DNA of 64,000 nucleotides from the NCBI GenBank assembly GCA_038363925.1, contig JAQQWL010000004.1:2232001-2296000 (forward strand), read 5' to 3'. This DNA is from Apiospora phragmitis. Lineage: Eukaryota; Ascomycota; Sordariomycetes; Amphisphaeriales; Apiosporaceae. This document shows positions 12,601-23,795 of this stretch, in pieces. The stretch's first letter is position 1; the number at the start of each line of letters is the position of its first letter. The notes below the pieces were generated by a model. The model did not search any database. It was not told where the DNA came from and was given only the letters and a program-made list of their open reading frames with translations. The translations under genes were made by a program, and so were the position numbers.

Positions 12601-14530
12601 AAGAAGCGTAGCCTGACTTTGGATCTTGACTTGGGTCTTAGCCTTGACCAGGATTTCGAAAGGGTCATCGAACAACAAAAGGTTCAGCTCCAACAAAATT
12701 TCTTTGAGTACGAGTTTCTGGCTGCAAGTAACAGCCCTACTAGACAAGCGTCTAGAACTCAGAAGACGGTTGTGGCAACTGACAGAAACCCCGGTCGCAC
12801 ACCTGGTCGCAAGTTATCAGATGAAGCGCATCTCAATGCTAACATTACCAACCGTACACAGAGAGGATACCTCATGCGACAGAACACCAAAGTCGTCACT
12901 GCTAGCGACAAGCAATCAGAAGATGCCCGCGATGCTACTCGATCTGCTGGCAACTCACCTGTGAAACAGACTGCCCGTCCCCAATCCTGGACAGTTGAGC
13001 CATGGAATGGCAGACCACGGCAACGAAGCACGAGGAAGAACAGACCCCCAGCATGAACGGCCCAGTCCCCCCAATGCCGGGACAAGAAAGCAACGCCACC
13101 ACGGCTCTCAACAACGTACCCGAGGAAGATGCTGCTCACCCTGAACTGGCAACAGAAGAATGCGGAGAGCGTGGCCGTCTTTTTGTCAAGGTCATGGGAG
13201 TGAAGGACCTTGACCTTCCTCTGCCCAGAAGTATGTATCCATTGAATGTCGAGAGCATAGCCATTTTACTGACGAGAAGCAGATGAACGAACGTGGTTCA
13301 GCCTCACCCTCGACAATGGTGTTCACTGTGTAACAACTGCTTGGCTTGAACTTGCACGCAATGCCCCCATTGGGCAGGAGTTTGAACTGGTTGTTCCTAA
13401 TGATCTCGAGTTCCAATTGACACTGAACGTGAAGCTCGAGAAGCCACCAGAGCCCCAGCGGTTGCCCGCCTCACCGACTAAGATGTCGAAGCCTAAGACG
13501 TCGACCTTTTCTCGTGTCTTTGCCAGCCCCAAGAAGCGGAAGGAGATGGAAGCTCGCATGCGCGCTGAAGAGGAGGCTTTTGCCCAAGCACAACGCGATG
13601 CCGCTTCTCGGCAACGCAAGGTTGCGCCTACGGCCTGGGACCTAATGTCTCCCTTGGCTGCCGATGATGGAAGCTTTGCTCGCTCTTATGTCTGTCTCAA
13701 GGAGCACGAGTCCCGCTGCTATGGTCGACCTTACCTGGTAGAGATTGCCGCTTTCAATGAGTGGGCTGTCGAGGAAGCTGGCTTTGCCAGCAGCGTGAAG
13801 AGCAAGCGTGGCGGACCCAGCAACTCTGTTGTACGCCGTGCCCCTTACAAGATTGGAAAACTCGAGGTTCAGCTTCTCTTCGTACCTCGGGCCAAGGGGT
13901 CTACCGACGAGGACATGCCCAAGAGTATGAACTCTGCCATTCGCGAACTGAAGGCTAGCGAGGAGAGACTTAGCAGAAACTGGGAAGGCCCTCTCAGTCA
14001 ACAGGGTGGAGATTGTCCTGTAAGTTGAACCCGACTATGGCTCTAGAAGAAAACAACTAACCCATGCATAGTACTGGCGTCGCCGTTACTTCAAGCTCGT
14101 TGGGACCAAGCTCACTGCTTACCACGAAGCCACTCGTCAACCTCGGGCAACCATCAATCTGTCCAATGCCAAACGCATCATTGACGACCGCCGGCAACTA
14201 ACACAGCCAGATACCACTGGCAAGGGTGGTAGGCGCCGCCGCTCTGCCTTCGCCGAGGAGGAGGAAGGCTACATGTTCGTTGAAGAAGGCTTCCGGGTCC
14301 GATTCAACAATGGCGAGGTCATCGACTTCTACGCTGACACGGCTGAAGACAAGGAAGGCTGGATGAAGGTCCTGGGTGATGTTGTCGGTCGCGAAGGCGT
14401 CGAAGACGACACCATGCACGGAGGGAACCGCCGAAAGTGGTGTGAACTCGTCCTTAAGCGGGAAGAGGCACTCCGCAAGAAGGCTGAGGGGCGAAGAGTC
14501 CATTCCAAGTCTAAGAGCATGGCCATGTGA
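9660..14530 (+). CDS. bud4: Bud4-like anillin-homology/PH protein (septation, axial landmark)
   Basis: Scaffold linking septins and the contractile ring; in filamentous fungi Bud4 marks septation sites. Exons 9660-9677, 9757-9896, 9982-13230, 13283-14019 and 14072-14530. The N-terminus begins MATEETITQPLRISKGSG. A long, acidic and Ser/Pro-rich central part follows, then the anillin-homology region (from RGRLFVKVMGVKDLDLP, about residue 1118) and a C-terminal PH domain (about 1380-1495, YWRRRYFKLVG). Four one-base indels interrupt it: a missing C at 9831-9833, an extra G in 10831-10834, a missing base at about 12103-12120 and a missing base at about 13030-13050. Correcting all four gives 1535 codons with every intron in phase. 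The acidic part contains repeats: two copies of KADYDGSGWG (about 12143-12207) and three variants of [F/S]xY[T/A]ES[H/Q] just before. Read as printed it would be split into several false genes. Confidence 0.93.
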
Positions 14531-14629
14531 AAGAGTTCTGGGCTGTGCCCAAAGCAACAATTACTCATAGCCGGTTCCGAGCCAAGCATTACGATATGCT
14601 CCTGAAGGGGGCATATGAGGAACGAAGTA

Positions 14630-14657
14630 ATACGCCATACGCCATACGCCAAACGCC
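14630..14657. repeat. Heptamer tandem repeat (ATACGCC, four copies)
   Basis: Three perfect copies of ATACGCC and a fourth with one mismatch (AAACGCC), about 100 bases after the bud4 stop codon, so probably in its 3' UTR. Confidence 0.9.
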
Positions 14658-15706
14658 ATTAATGACCCTACGACCTAATGATACATACTCGGCGTTATGA
14701 CTTCATTGGTTCCTGTACCATGGTTCCCTCTCCGACAAGGACATCTAGGACCTTACCCCTTCACTACTTCAGCGTAATCTATTAATGGCTTGTTCACTCA
14801 AGTCTTCCTGGGGCTGCTGGGCTGTCAGGTTACCAAACCCCGTTGCTATCAAAACGAATCGCATCAGAATGCTTGCATCTGTTCGTTTCTGATCAATTCC
14901 GGAGTGGTGTACAGAGTCCTTACATGGCCATTTTCCTTGTTCTTTGGCCTCGAGTGCTTCTACAGCGGCTCACCAGGACCACCACATCTACCATTTTGGA
15001 TGAACAGACTGGACATTTTCGTTCTCGAGTAACGTAAATATTCATTTTCGTCATTATGTGAACAAGGAGAGAAAGACTGCGATGAGAAGATGCGAAGAAA
15101 GAAGACATGAGAGAAACGAACGCTAGTTCAGAGTGAGAGAGCAATGTGTGTGTTCAGGGGGAATACGTATCCATTGTGTTTGAGTGCGTGTGTCTTGCTT
15201 TTTCAGGGGCTTGGGGAGTCGGAGTTCGTCACATTCAACGGTTTAGCGGTCCGGTGTCTGGATTTGCGAAGTCGTTTTTTATATGTGTTGTCTTGTGTAT
15301 CGAGTATAATAAAAATAATACTTACATCAACTTAGTATGCCTAAGCGACGACAATTATGTGAATGCTTGTTCCTGTAACTGTCAAACAATCGTAAGAGTG
15401 ACTGGTAATGTAAAATGAACATAATCTTCTACATGTATTGAGCTCTTCTGCCTTGCCTGTTCTTTCGCAATCTATCATGCATGCTTTTCTAAACCATAGT
15501 CATGACGCCAGCATGTCGAGGGGGATACACAAGAAGAAAGAAGTAAAGCAGCACACTTTCCATCTTCCATCAACCATCATCCACATACACAAAAACCACC
15601 ATCTATCCATTCATCCATCCTCCTCCCCGCAACTACTTCAGCTATCTGTCTAGCCCTTCACTACCCTCTATGATTCAGTCGGGCTAATCGGTCATATGAA
15701 TACCCC

Positions 15707-15718
15707 ACTACTACTACC

Positions 15719-15784
<66 letters not shown>

Positions 15785-15792
15785 ACTACTAC
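15707..15792. repeat. Compound trinucleotide repeat (ACT/CAC/GCT)
   Basis: An almost unbroken run of triplets: ACT, then CAC, a long ACT block, then about seven GCT, then ACT again. It lies about 120 bases beyond the coronin stop. On the coronin transcript it would read as AGT/GTA blocks around a CAG-type block. The valine/alanine-rich open frame across it is only a by-product of the repeat. Confidence 0.95.
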
Positions 15793-15911
15793 GGATCCCC
15801 TCCCATCCAATACCCATGTGATTATGGTATATTCTCCTTTCACGGGTCTGAAGGGTCCATGGGTTGTTTCCGTTTGTTGTCGGGCCTGTTATACTGTCTA
15901 GGTTGTGTTCT

Positions 15912-18103
15912 TTATGGACGGAGCGATTCGAGCTCCAGCTCCAGTTGGCGGATCCGCTCGCTCTGGTCCTGGGTGCCCGAACCCACGCGCTTCTTGAGAC
16001 TGTCGACCTCGCCCGTCAGCACGACGATCTGCTGCCCTTGGGAGCTGATCATCTGGGTCTGGTTCTGAAGCAACTGCTTGATCTCCACGAGGGTGTTTTG
16101 CACGTCGGCGGGAGTGGAAGTGTTGGTGTTGCTGGAAGAAGAAGACTGCGCGGGAGCAGAAGCGGTAGTAGGACTAAACGTGGATGGGGATGTGACGGTG
16201 GGCAACTTCAGGGCGGGAGAAGAAGAGGAGGCAAAGGCGGCGGGTTTCGGAAGCGGGGCCGAGGTCGTCTTGGTGGGAGAGACGGGTTTCCGTGATGAGA
16301 CGGGCTTAGAAATCTCCTCGAAGCTGCTCGTCTCGTCATCATCGGCCGCGTCGTCGTCTTCGTACTTGGAGGCCATAGCGGCGATGGACTGGCCCTGGTC
16401 CCGCATCGAGGGAGGCGGGGAGCGTGCAGCCGCCGGGGCCGGGGCCGGCGCAGGAGCGGGGGCGGGGGCGGGGGTGGACTTGAAATCGGCGGGAACCTCG
16501 GAAGGTGCGTTGCCCTCGTAGATGTCCTCAAAGTTGATCTTGGGCGGCAGGGCTTCCTTGCCCGAGAGCCACTCCTGCGTGCTCATCGCCGGCTTCAGGC
16601 CGACCGCCGGGGGAAGATGTCGGACTGGAAGGTTTCGGCGCGTCGCGGTACGGTGAAGGAGATGGGCTCGATGTACGAATCGTTGACGGTCTTGAATGCC
16701 CTCATGACCTCATTCTCGTGCACCTGATATACGGTCAGCCAGGCGCAACAATGCTAAAGGGGACGGGTATACTCGCATTGACGCCACGCTTAGGCAAGAA
16801 GGCGAGGCCTCTTTGGGGATCACCAGACTTGTACTCGGACAAGAACTCGAATTTGTCGTTCTCGTACTCGAAGTAGCGAATGTTGCCATCACTGTGATAT
16901 CACGTTAGCCGTTCGCGTGTTACTTCCGGTGACTTGGGTTCCTATAGTCGACTTACCCCTTGCCAGCCAAGTACAGGCAGTGGCAGCTGTCGTCCCAGAA
17001 AGGCATGCAGACACCAGAAATGCTGTCCAGGGTGTGGAAGCCTCCGATAGGGGAGGTGTTACCGGGTTCCCAGAGAGCCAGTTGACGATCGCTCATTTTG
17101 GAGAAACCGGTGGTAGCGAATCGGTTCTGTTCGCCCAACCATACGACTCGACTGTTCTTGGCTCCCTCGTGACCTGAATGTTCCGATGCCGGCCTCTCTT
17201 GTCGGGCATCCCACACACGCACCTTCTTGTCTCGCGAGGTAGTGACAAGCATGGAACCGGAGGCATTCCATGACAGGGACTGGACAATGTCGGGGTGTTT
17301 CAGGCTGAGCGGGGCGGACCCTGCGTTGATATCCCACAGCTTGATGGTCAGATCGCCAGATGCGGACGCCAGGATGTTCTCGGCGGCTGGGTTGAAGAGA
17401 ACCTGGCCGACCTTGCGCGAATGGCCGCCGAACTTGGCCACGGGGGAGACGTCGGCGGGCTCTTCGGCGTCGGTGAAGAGGGTGAAGTCCGGGGGACCTC
17501 CCATATCATGACCTTACCATCGTCGGAGGCCGAGGCAACAATCCGGTCATTGAAGGGGTTCCTATACAGCTTGTGTGTCAGAGGGGCGTGCCCGTCGCAA
17601 GAAGGGGAAGTGTTGGGTGGTCGCGTGCGCACCAGTCGGTATCGAGGACAGCCGAGGTGTGGCCGCGGAATAGGGGGATTAATTCAGGGACCTTGCCCTT
17701 CTCGTTCAGAGGAATGACAGCAAAGGCGCCTCCGCCGCTGGCTTCCCAATTGACTGAGAGGTACTCGGGGTTGGCCTAGGCGACAGGTACGTAGGCGTCA
17801 GCAGGGCGTGCAAAGCAAAGCGCAATCTTGTCGGGTATGAACTACGGACCTTGATCAAGTTGGTGTCCCAGGCATTGCGACTGATACGGAGGTTGTCGTA
17901 GCAGAATTCCTTCCGCGTAGACTTGCCAAAGACGTGGCCTGCGCAAGGGAGAGAGTTGTTAGGATAGGCAATTTTGTCGTGGGTTTTGCTTGCTTGCTCG
18001 CTTGCTCGGGTCGCATATGCTCACGCCGAGACAGGAGATGCGAAGGGGGCAGAGAGAGGACAGACGCACGATATTTGGAAGCTCGCACGAAGCGACCGGA
18101 CAT
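15912..18103 (-). CDS. crn1: Coronin, actin-binding WD40 protein
   Basis: Actin-filament binding protein that regulates Arp2/3 at cortical patches and during endocytosis. Exons in transcript order: 18103-18070, 17938-17850, 17775-17633, 17561-16957, 16891-16777 and 16723-15912. It begins MSGRFVRASKYRHVFGKS, the family's conserved start. Five to seven WD repeats follow (for example IVASASDDGKVMIWEV and LASASGDLTIKLWDIN), then the DUF1900-type extension (FLPKRGVN-VHENEVMRAFK). A Pro/Ala-rich linker with an (AP)n run comes next, then a C-terminal coiled coil (about the last 60 residues). Two one-base deletions break the frame, at G5 17491-17495 and G5 16609-16613 (both C runs in the message). 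Each restored base returns the reading to the family sequence, giving 599 residues. The fifth intron (16724-16776) uses a GC donor (GCGAGT) with a good CTGAC branch site. It shares a 773-bp divergent promoter with pob3. Confidence 0.95.
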
Positions 18104-18876
18104 GATGATGACGGCTGAGGCGCGTTAAGCGGCAAGGGGGTATGATGGTACAGGGAAGAACTAGATTAAGAATGAAAAGAATACAGAATAAAGCGCCCAA
18201 AGGCTCACTGTAGTAGTATAGGGGGAGAGAGGGAGGGGGGAAGCGAAGCTCCTTTCCAGAAAGATGAAATGCAACACAATGCAATGCAAAGGCGGATGCA
18301 ATAATGTTGAACTGGATAACTTGAACCCTGAAACTAGACTGGCCCAGCTGCGCCTCATCAACTTCAGTACTGACATACGTCGATCTCCTGGAGACAAAGA
18401 CCGATGGGGGTGGCCCAGTGGTTCCAGTTGACTTAACCTTAGTTGACTTGCAGCGCTGCCTCCCACTGGTCTTTTAGTGGGTTGGGGGTACTTTTACATT
18501 ACTCCCTACCTAAAGTACCTACTCCAGCATTAAATGTGCACTGCTGTACAACTCTTCAGTGGCTTAGGTAATAGCGTGGGCCAATTGACGCGAAAAGCTG
18601 CACGGCAGGAAGGCAAGTTTTAGCTGTACCTAGGAAGGCGTGGTGCTTGTCGCGTCGGTCAGAACTCTCAGTAAGTACTTTCTCTTTCAGAGGCCAGCCG
18701 CGCGCGAAAGTCAAGTTCTCTCCTACCCCAATTTCGTACCAACTGCTGCCTGCCAAGCCTGATTGAAAGTTTCACCCTTCCCAGCTAATTGTTCTTCTTT
18801 CTCAAGGTTGCGGTTTGCGGTGTGAGGCCTGATTTTCAGCACCAACTGCCCATAAAGACTGTTACAATTGCCCAAT
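18104..18876. promoter_or_regulatory. Shared divergent promoter, coronin and pob3
   Basis: 773 bases between two start codons that face away from each other. No gene is visible inside. Around 18500-18640 the words TACCTA and CTTAGGTA recur. A pyrimidine-rich stretch ahead of pob3 (about 18770-18806) looks like its leader. Confidence 0.6.
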
Positions 18877-20588
18877 ATGTCCGCCATCGAGAGTTTCGAC
18901 AATATCTACTTGGACCTGTCCAAGGAGCACGGCAAATGCAGATTCGCCGAGAACGGTCTGGGTTGGAAACCTTCAGCTGGCGGCAACACCTTCACTCTCG
19001 ACCGAGGCGATATCGCGAGCGCACAATGGAGTCGCGCCGCCAAGGGCTACGAAGTCAAGATTCTCAAGCGATCCTCCGAGGTCATCCACCTCGACGGTTT
19101 CCAAGAGGAGGACAAGTCCCGGCTGGACAAGGTCTTCAAGAACTGGTACAGCACAAACCTAGAGACCAAGGAACATGCTCTGAGAGGATGGAATTGAGCA
19201 AGACCGAGTTCACCAAGGCCGAGCTGGTCTTCAATGTCCAGAACCGCCCCGACTTCGAGATCCCCTACTCTGAGGTCTCCAACACCAACCTGGCTGGTCG
19301 TAACGAGGTGGCGATAGAATTCGCTGCTTCAGATCAAGCCGACACGGGCACTAATGGTCACCTGGGCGGTGCCAGAGGCCGTGGCAAGAAGTCGGGAGCC
19401 GGCAAGGATCAGTTGGTCGAGATGCGCTTTTACATTCCCGGAACGGCGACTCGCAAGGAGACCGAGGGAGAGGATGCCGGCAGCGATGTCGATCAGGAGG
19501 AAAAGAACGCCGCCACCCTCTTCTACGAAACCCTTATCGACAAGGCTGAGATTGGCGAAACGGCTGGAGACGCCATTGCCACCTTCCTCGAGGTCCTTCA
19601 CCTTACCCCCAGAGGTCGTTTCGATATCGATATGTACGAGTCTTCCTTCCGCTTGCGTGGTAAGACTTACGACTACAAGATCCAGTATGATGCCATCAAG
19701 AAGTTTATGGTGCTTCCCAAGCCTGATGAGCTTCACTGCATGCTTTGTATCGGTCTGGACCCTCCCCTGCGCCAGGGTCAAACACGCTACCCCTTCTTGG
19801 TCATGCAGTGCAAGAAGGACGAGGAGGTGACCATCGACCTCAACCTTACGGACGACAAGCTCAACGAAACCTACAAGGACAAGCTCCAGTCTCATTACGA
19901 ACAACCCCTGCATCAAGTCATTACCTACTGTTTCAAGGGTCTGGCTGGCAAGAAGATTCTTTCTCCTGCCAAGGACTTCCAAACACACCGACAGCAGGTC
20001 GGTATCAAGTGCTTCATCAAGGCCAGCGAGGGCTTCCTCTACTGCCTGGAGAAGGCTTTCATGTTCGTGCCCAAGCCCGCCACCTACATCTCGTACGAAA
20101 ACACGGCTAGCATTACGTTTTCACGAGTCGGTGGCGCCGTCTCGACCTTGTCGACGTTCGATATCACTGTCCACCTGAAGAACGGTGCCGGCTCCAACCA
20201 GTTCAACAACATTAATCGTGAGGATCTTAAGGCACTTGAGGACTTCTTCAAACTCAAGGGCCTGCGTGTTAAGAACGAGATCGACGAGGATGCCAAGATG
20301 CTGGCCGCGGCCATCCGCGAGGAGGCCATGATGGACGACTCGGAGGAGGAAGTCGTGGGCAACCGCGCGGACCGCGGCTCGGCCGACGAGGACGAGGAGA
20401 GTCTGGACGAGGACTTTGACGCGGATTCCGAGAGCGACGTCGCCGAGGAGTTCGACTCCAACCACGAGTCCGATGGCTCGGGCGACGGCGAAAGCGACGT
20501 CGACGAGAAGGACGAGGACGAGGAGATGGACGACGCCGAGGAGGAAGAAGTGGAGGAGCAGCCCAAGAAGAAGAAGGCCAAGAAATGA
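18877..20588 (+). CDS. pob3: FACT complex subunit Pob3 (SSRP1 family)
   Basis: Histone chaperone subunit that works with Spt16 to reorganise nucleosomes during transcription and replication in the nucleus. No intron is visible. It starts MSAIESFDNIYLDLSKEHGKC, the conserved start of the N-terminal SSRP1 domain. Tandem PH-like middle domains follow (YDYKIQYDAIKKFMVLPKPD; KCFIKASEGFLYCLEKAF), and the tail of about 85 residues is very acidic and ends in lysines. It lacks the HMG box of animal SSRP1, as fungal Pob3 does. The frame breaks near 19196: the family has HALRGWNWxKTEFTKAEL, but a missing G turns the second Trp codon into a stop (TGA). With that base restored there are 570 residues. The upstream part of the long open frame (18789-18876) is out of frame with the real start and should be ignored. 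Confidence 0.95.
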
Positions 20589-21304
20589 GAAGCAGGCGGC
20601 TGAAATGGTTAGGGGGGAAGGCTCTCTCTCCAAAAAGCGGGAACTGAACTGTATTCTGGGAAGGACACAACAGCTGGCGTTCAGGATGGCGGTATGCTTT
20701 CGATTGGGTTTGTTTTTTGCTTGTGGAATCTGCTGATGACTAGGCTAGCATCTCGCATAATTCATAGCCTGCCTGACTTGCGGAACATCCACTGTCGAGT
20801 CCATGTTCACTTATGATTGTGAAATGCTCACTGTCAGCCGTAAGCAGCGAGTCGCGTTGGACACCTATTTGCCCCAGCCATGCATCTACCAGAACATTCC
20901 CCGAGTCTAAACTTCTAAAATGCAGACTATAGTATACCCAGACCGTCAATGACATGTGTGAAAGATGCTAAGGTTACAAGTACACTCGTCCGGGGTGAGT
21001 TTACGTGCACCCACCCGTTTTCTCTCTGAATAACCAGGAAGGTTTTACTTCTTCATACATCCCTCTTCACACTCTGTCTTTTTCTTATCCCGAGCTACTC
21101 TCCGACGGAGCCAGGCAATTCTCGGATAATCGAGCTGGCATAGGCCTTCAAGTGAAAGGTCAACCAAGTTGGATGACTCTCTCCTCGTAAGCCTAGCTGG
21201 GTGGCTGGCTGGGCTAGGAAGACTATATATATGTAGCAAGAAGATGGATCCGGCAGCATCTTAACCCATCCTATTGCACCGAAGAAGGGATTATGCTTTT
21301 TCAA
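20589..21304. other. Convergent pob3/his6 3' flanks
   Basis: 716 bases between two converging stop codons. No gene or repeat is seen, and short A/T-rich patches are compatible with poly(A) signals. Confidence 0.5.
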
Positions 21305-22375
21305 CTAGGACGACTTGCTGTTCCAGGCCACGCAGTCCTCGAACTTGACGCCGCTCCCGCCGAAGCAGTCGAGGGCGCTGCCGATGGTTAGGTCGACCTT
21401 GCCGCCGCTCAGCTGCGCGACGAGGTCCAGGTCCTCGAGGTGGCGGCCGCCGCCGGCGTACGTGACGGGGATGCTGCACCACTCGGCCAGGCGCCGGACC
21501 AGGGCCTCGTCGATGCCCTTCTGCAGGCCCTCGTTGTCCGCGGCGTGGATCAGGAACTCGGAGCAGTAGGGCTCGAGCTGTTTGATGGTTCCTTCATGTG
21601 TATCAGATCCATATCCCAATCAGCAGGGGTTGGTTTGGTTGATGGGTCAAGTTTTTGGTTGGGCGCAAGAGAAGTCCATTCTTATCGTTCGTGGCAAGCA
21701 CCAGTTGGGGTGCGACACAACCGACTCAAGGGAGGGGAGTTAAGAAAGGGATAGATAGATGGGTGGCAGTAAAAGGGGGTGGGACACATGAAATTACGCG
21801 AGGCTCACTCACCTTGGTTCACTTCCATATCCGTGATGGTCTGCCACTTGTTCATGGCGACAACCCAGCGATCGTCGCCGCGCCGGCGACAGCTGAGGTC
21901 GATGACCAGCTTCTGCTTATCGCCGTCCAGCGACCGCAGGACGGCGTCGAGGCGCTCCTGGCTAAACTGGCCCTCGGGGAAGAGGAACGATGTGACTATA
22001 ACCTACTGAGCAACCGGACGGTCAGCTCCAGGTCGAAGAAAAGTCAAAGTAACAGATCAAAACCCCACCACCTACCTTCTCAGCCCCCTTCTCAACCCAC
22101 CCCCGCGCGTTCCCGTCGTTAATGCCGCCCCCGACCTGCAGGCCGCCCGGCCAGGCAGCGAGCGCCTCGGTCGCGGCCGCGTCGTTCTTGGGGCCCAGCA
22201 TGATGACGTGCCCGCCCCGCAGGCCGTGGTCCCGGTACAGGCGGGCGAAGTGGCCGGCGGGCTCGAGCGACACATGGTTGGTCCGCAGCGCGTCCGTCGA
22301 GCTGTCCAGGGTGCCGCCGACGATCTGCTTGACCTGGCCCGCGTGCAGGTCGATGCAGGGCCGGAATTTGGTCAT
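21305..22375 (-). CDS. his6: Histidine biosynthesis isomerase His6 (HisA family)
   Basis: Converts 5-ProFAR to PRFAR, the fourth step of histidine synthesis, as a (beta/alpha)8 barrel in the cytosol. Exons in transcript order: 22375-22076, 22002-21813 and 21591-21305, together 258 residues, close to the 261 of yeast. The first catalytic Asp lies in [15 protein letters not shown] near the start, the second in [19 protein letters not shown]. Phosphate-binding glycine motifs LQVGGGIND and TYAGGGRH are present. The frame is intact. The second intron (21592-21812, 221 nt) has a normal GTGAGT donor, but the only acceptor that keeps the frame ends in AAG rather than CAG or TAG. I see no TGASTCA site for the general amino-acid control factor in the 406 bases shared with faf1. 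Confidence 0.95.
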
Positions 22376-22781
22376 TTTGGCTTGTTGTTCTTGTTGTCGT
22401 TGGCTGAGTAGTATACTACCGTGTATGCTCGTGACAACGGAATGGGTAATAATAAAAGTTCATGGTGGGGTTGGATGATGAAGCTCTTGCTGGAGCTGAA
22501 GCTACCCGAGGCTGAGGCGGGGTGGAATTGATAGCTGAGACCCCCTTGTAGATGTGGCTTGTCAGGGACCGATAGCTTATCTGTAGGCTTTAATTGGCCA
22601 GACTTGTCGATCAAGTGTGGCTATTGCAAGGCTGTGAATGGACTTTCAAAAAAATTAACGATTCGAGACAAGATCATCTTTTCTTGACCAATTATCAGAC
22701 CTTCGAGAAAGAGACCAGTCTCTGGTCAATTCTAGTTTCCCCATCATATACACACATTTATTACTTCGACAGTCTAAAAAA
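22376..22781. promoter_or_regulatory. Shared divergent promoter, his6 and faf1
   Basis: 406 bases between opposite start codons. A short perfect hairpin (GACCAG, three-base loop, CTGGTC) lies near 22711-22725. An A-rich word close to 22647 weakly resembles the RRPE box of ribosome-biogenesis genes. Confidence 0.55.
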
Positions 22782-23795
22782 ATGACTTCTGTATTGGGAA
22801 AGCGCAAATCGCGCCGCGCAGAAAAAGACCCAGCCGAAATAGCGGCCGCACAAGAAAAGCTCCGGAAATTCTTCGAAGCGCAATACGAGCCCATAACGCC
22901 GACTACGGATACGAAGAAGGAAGCTGCCGACGGGGATGGCGAGGTCGAGGACGAGAGATCAGACGACGAATCTGGCGACGAGGATAGCAATGGGGACTCC
23001 GCATCGGACAGCGACGAAGACGACGAGGATGAATGGGGCGGACTATCCGGCGACGAAGACACAACAACAGCAGCAGCGACAAATAATACAACACCGCAAA
23101 TCGAGGTGGTAGAACACACCACCATCACCAACCCAACCTCCTCCGACCCCACCCTCCGCAAAGCCGAGCGCGCCTACCTCTCCTCCCGCGTCCCCAGCGC
23201 CCTCCCAACTACCACCGTCCAGCCCGCCACCAAGCAACAAAGCAGCAAAAAGGCCGCGGACGAAGACACGACGACCTTATTGAGGGACGACCTGGCCCTG
23301 CAGCGCCTCCTGACGGAATCGCACCTGTTCAGCTCCAATTTCGGCTCGGCGGGCGCCGCCAGTTCCGGGACGCAGCACGAGGGCCGCAACCGGCACAAGG
23401 CGACGGACCTCCGGCTCGCGGCCCTGGGGTCCAAGGACAGCATCTACAAGCAGGCCAAGATGCCCATGTCCCACCGCAAGGGCATCATCGCGGCGGCCGA
23501 GCGGCGCGAGGACAGGCGGCGGCGCGAGGCGCGCGAGAACGGCATCGTGCTGGAGCGCGCGACGGCGGGCGTGCACGAGGGCTGGACCGGCCTCAAGGGC
23601 AAGAATTCCAAGTCGTCGTCCGCCAGTGGTGGTGGGGGTAGTCGGAAGCGCGAGGCCGCCGTCGATGCGCCCGCCGTCGGCAAGCTGCGCAACGGTCTGC
23701 TGCAGCTGAGCAAGAAGGATATCCGGGAGATTGAGGGGTCGGGCGGCGGTGGCGGCCGGGGTGGCAGAGGGGGTGGCAAGAAGCGGAGGAGATGA
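22782..23795 (+). CDS. faf1: Faf1-like 40S ribosome assembly factor
   Basis: Predicted nucleolar protein needed for early pre-rRNA cleavage and 40S assembly, judged from resemblance to fungal Faf1. Single exon, 337 residues, intact. It starts MTSVLGKRKSRR, followed by a long Asp/Glu/Ser-rich stretch (residues about 45-100). The conserved C-terminal half holds DDLALQRLLTESHL, NRHKATDLRLAALGSKDSIYKQ, KMPMSHRKGI and GKLRNGLLQLSKKDIREIEG. The very end is glycine- and arginine-rich (GGRGGRGGGKKRRR), a common nucleolar tail. It is divergent from his6. Confidence 0.85.
   Translation: MTSVLGKRKSRRAEKDPAEIAAAQEKLRKFFEAQYEPITPTTDTKKEAADGDGEVEDERSDDESGDEDSNGDSASDSDEDDEDEWGGLSGDEDTTTAAATNNTTPQIEVVEHTTITNPTSSDPTLRKAERAYLSSRVPSALPTTTVQPATKQQSSKKAADEDTTTLLRDDLALQRLLTESHLFSSNFGSAGAASSGTQHEGRNRHKATDLRLAALGSKDSIYKQAKMPMSHRKGIIAAAERREDRRRREARENGIVLERATAGVHEGWTGLKGKNSKSSSASGGGGSRKREAAVDAPAVGKLRNGLLQLSKKDIREIEGSGGGGGRGGRGGGKKRRR

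Larger units (their letters stand above)
14531..15911. other. Convergent bud4/coronin 3' flanks
   Basis: The region lies between two converging stop codons and shows no gene. It holds a heptamer repeat just behind bud4 and a trinucleotide tract just behind coronin (listed separately), and probably both 3' UTRs. Confidence 0.6.

Noticed and set aside
15661..15843. Valine/alanine-rich open frame on minus
   Set aside because: It is a translation of the trinucleotide repeat and lies beyond the coronin stop codon.
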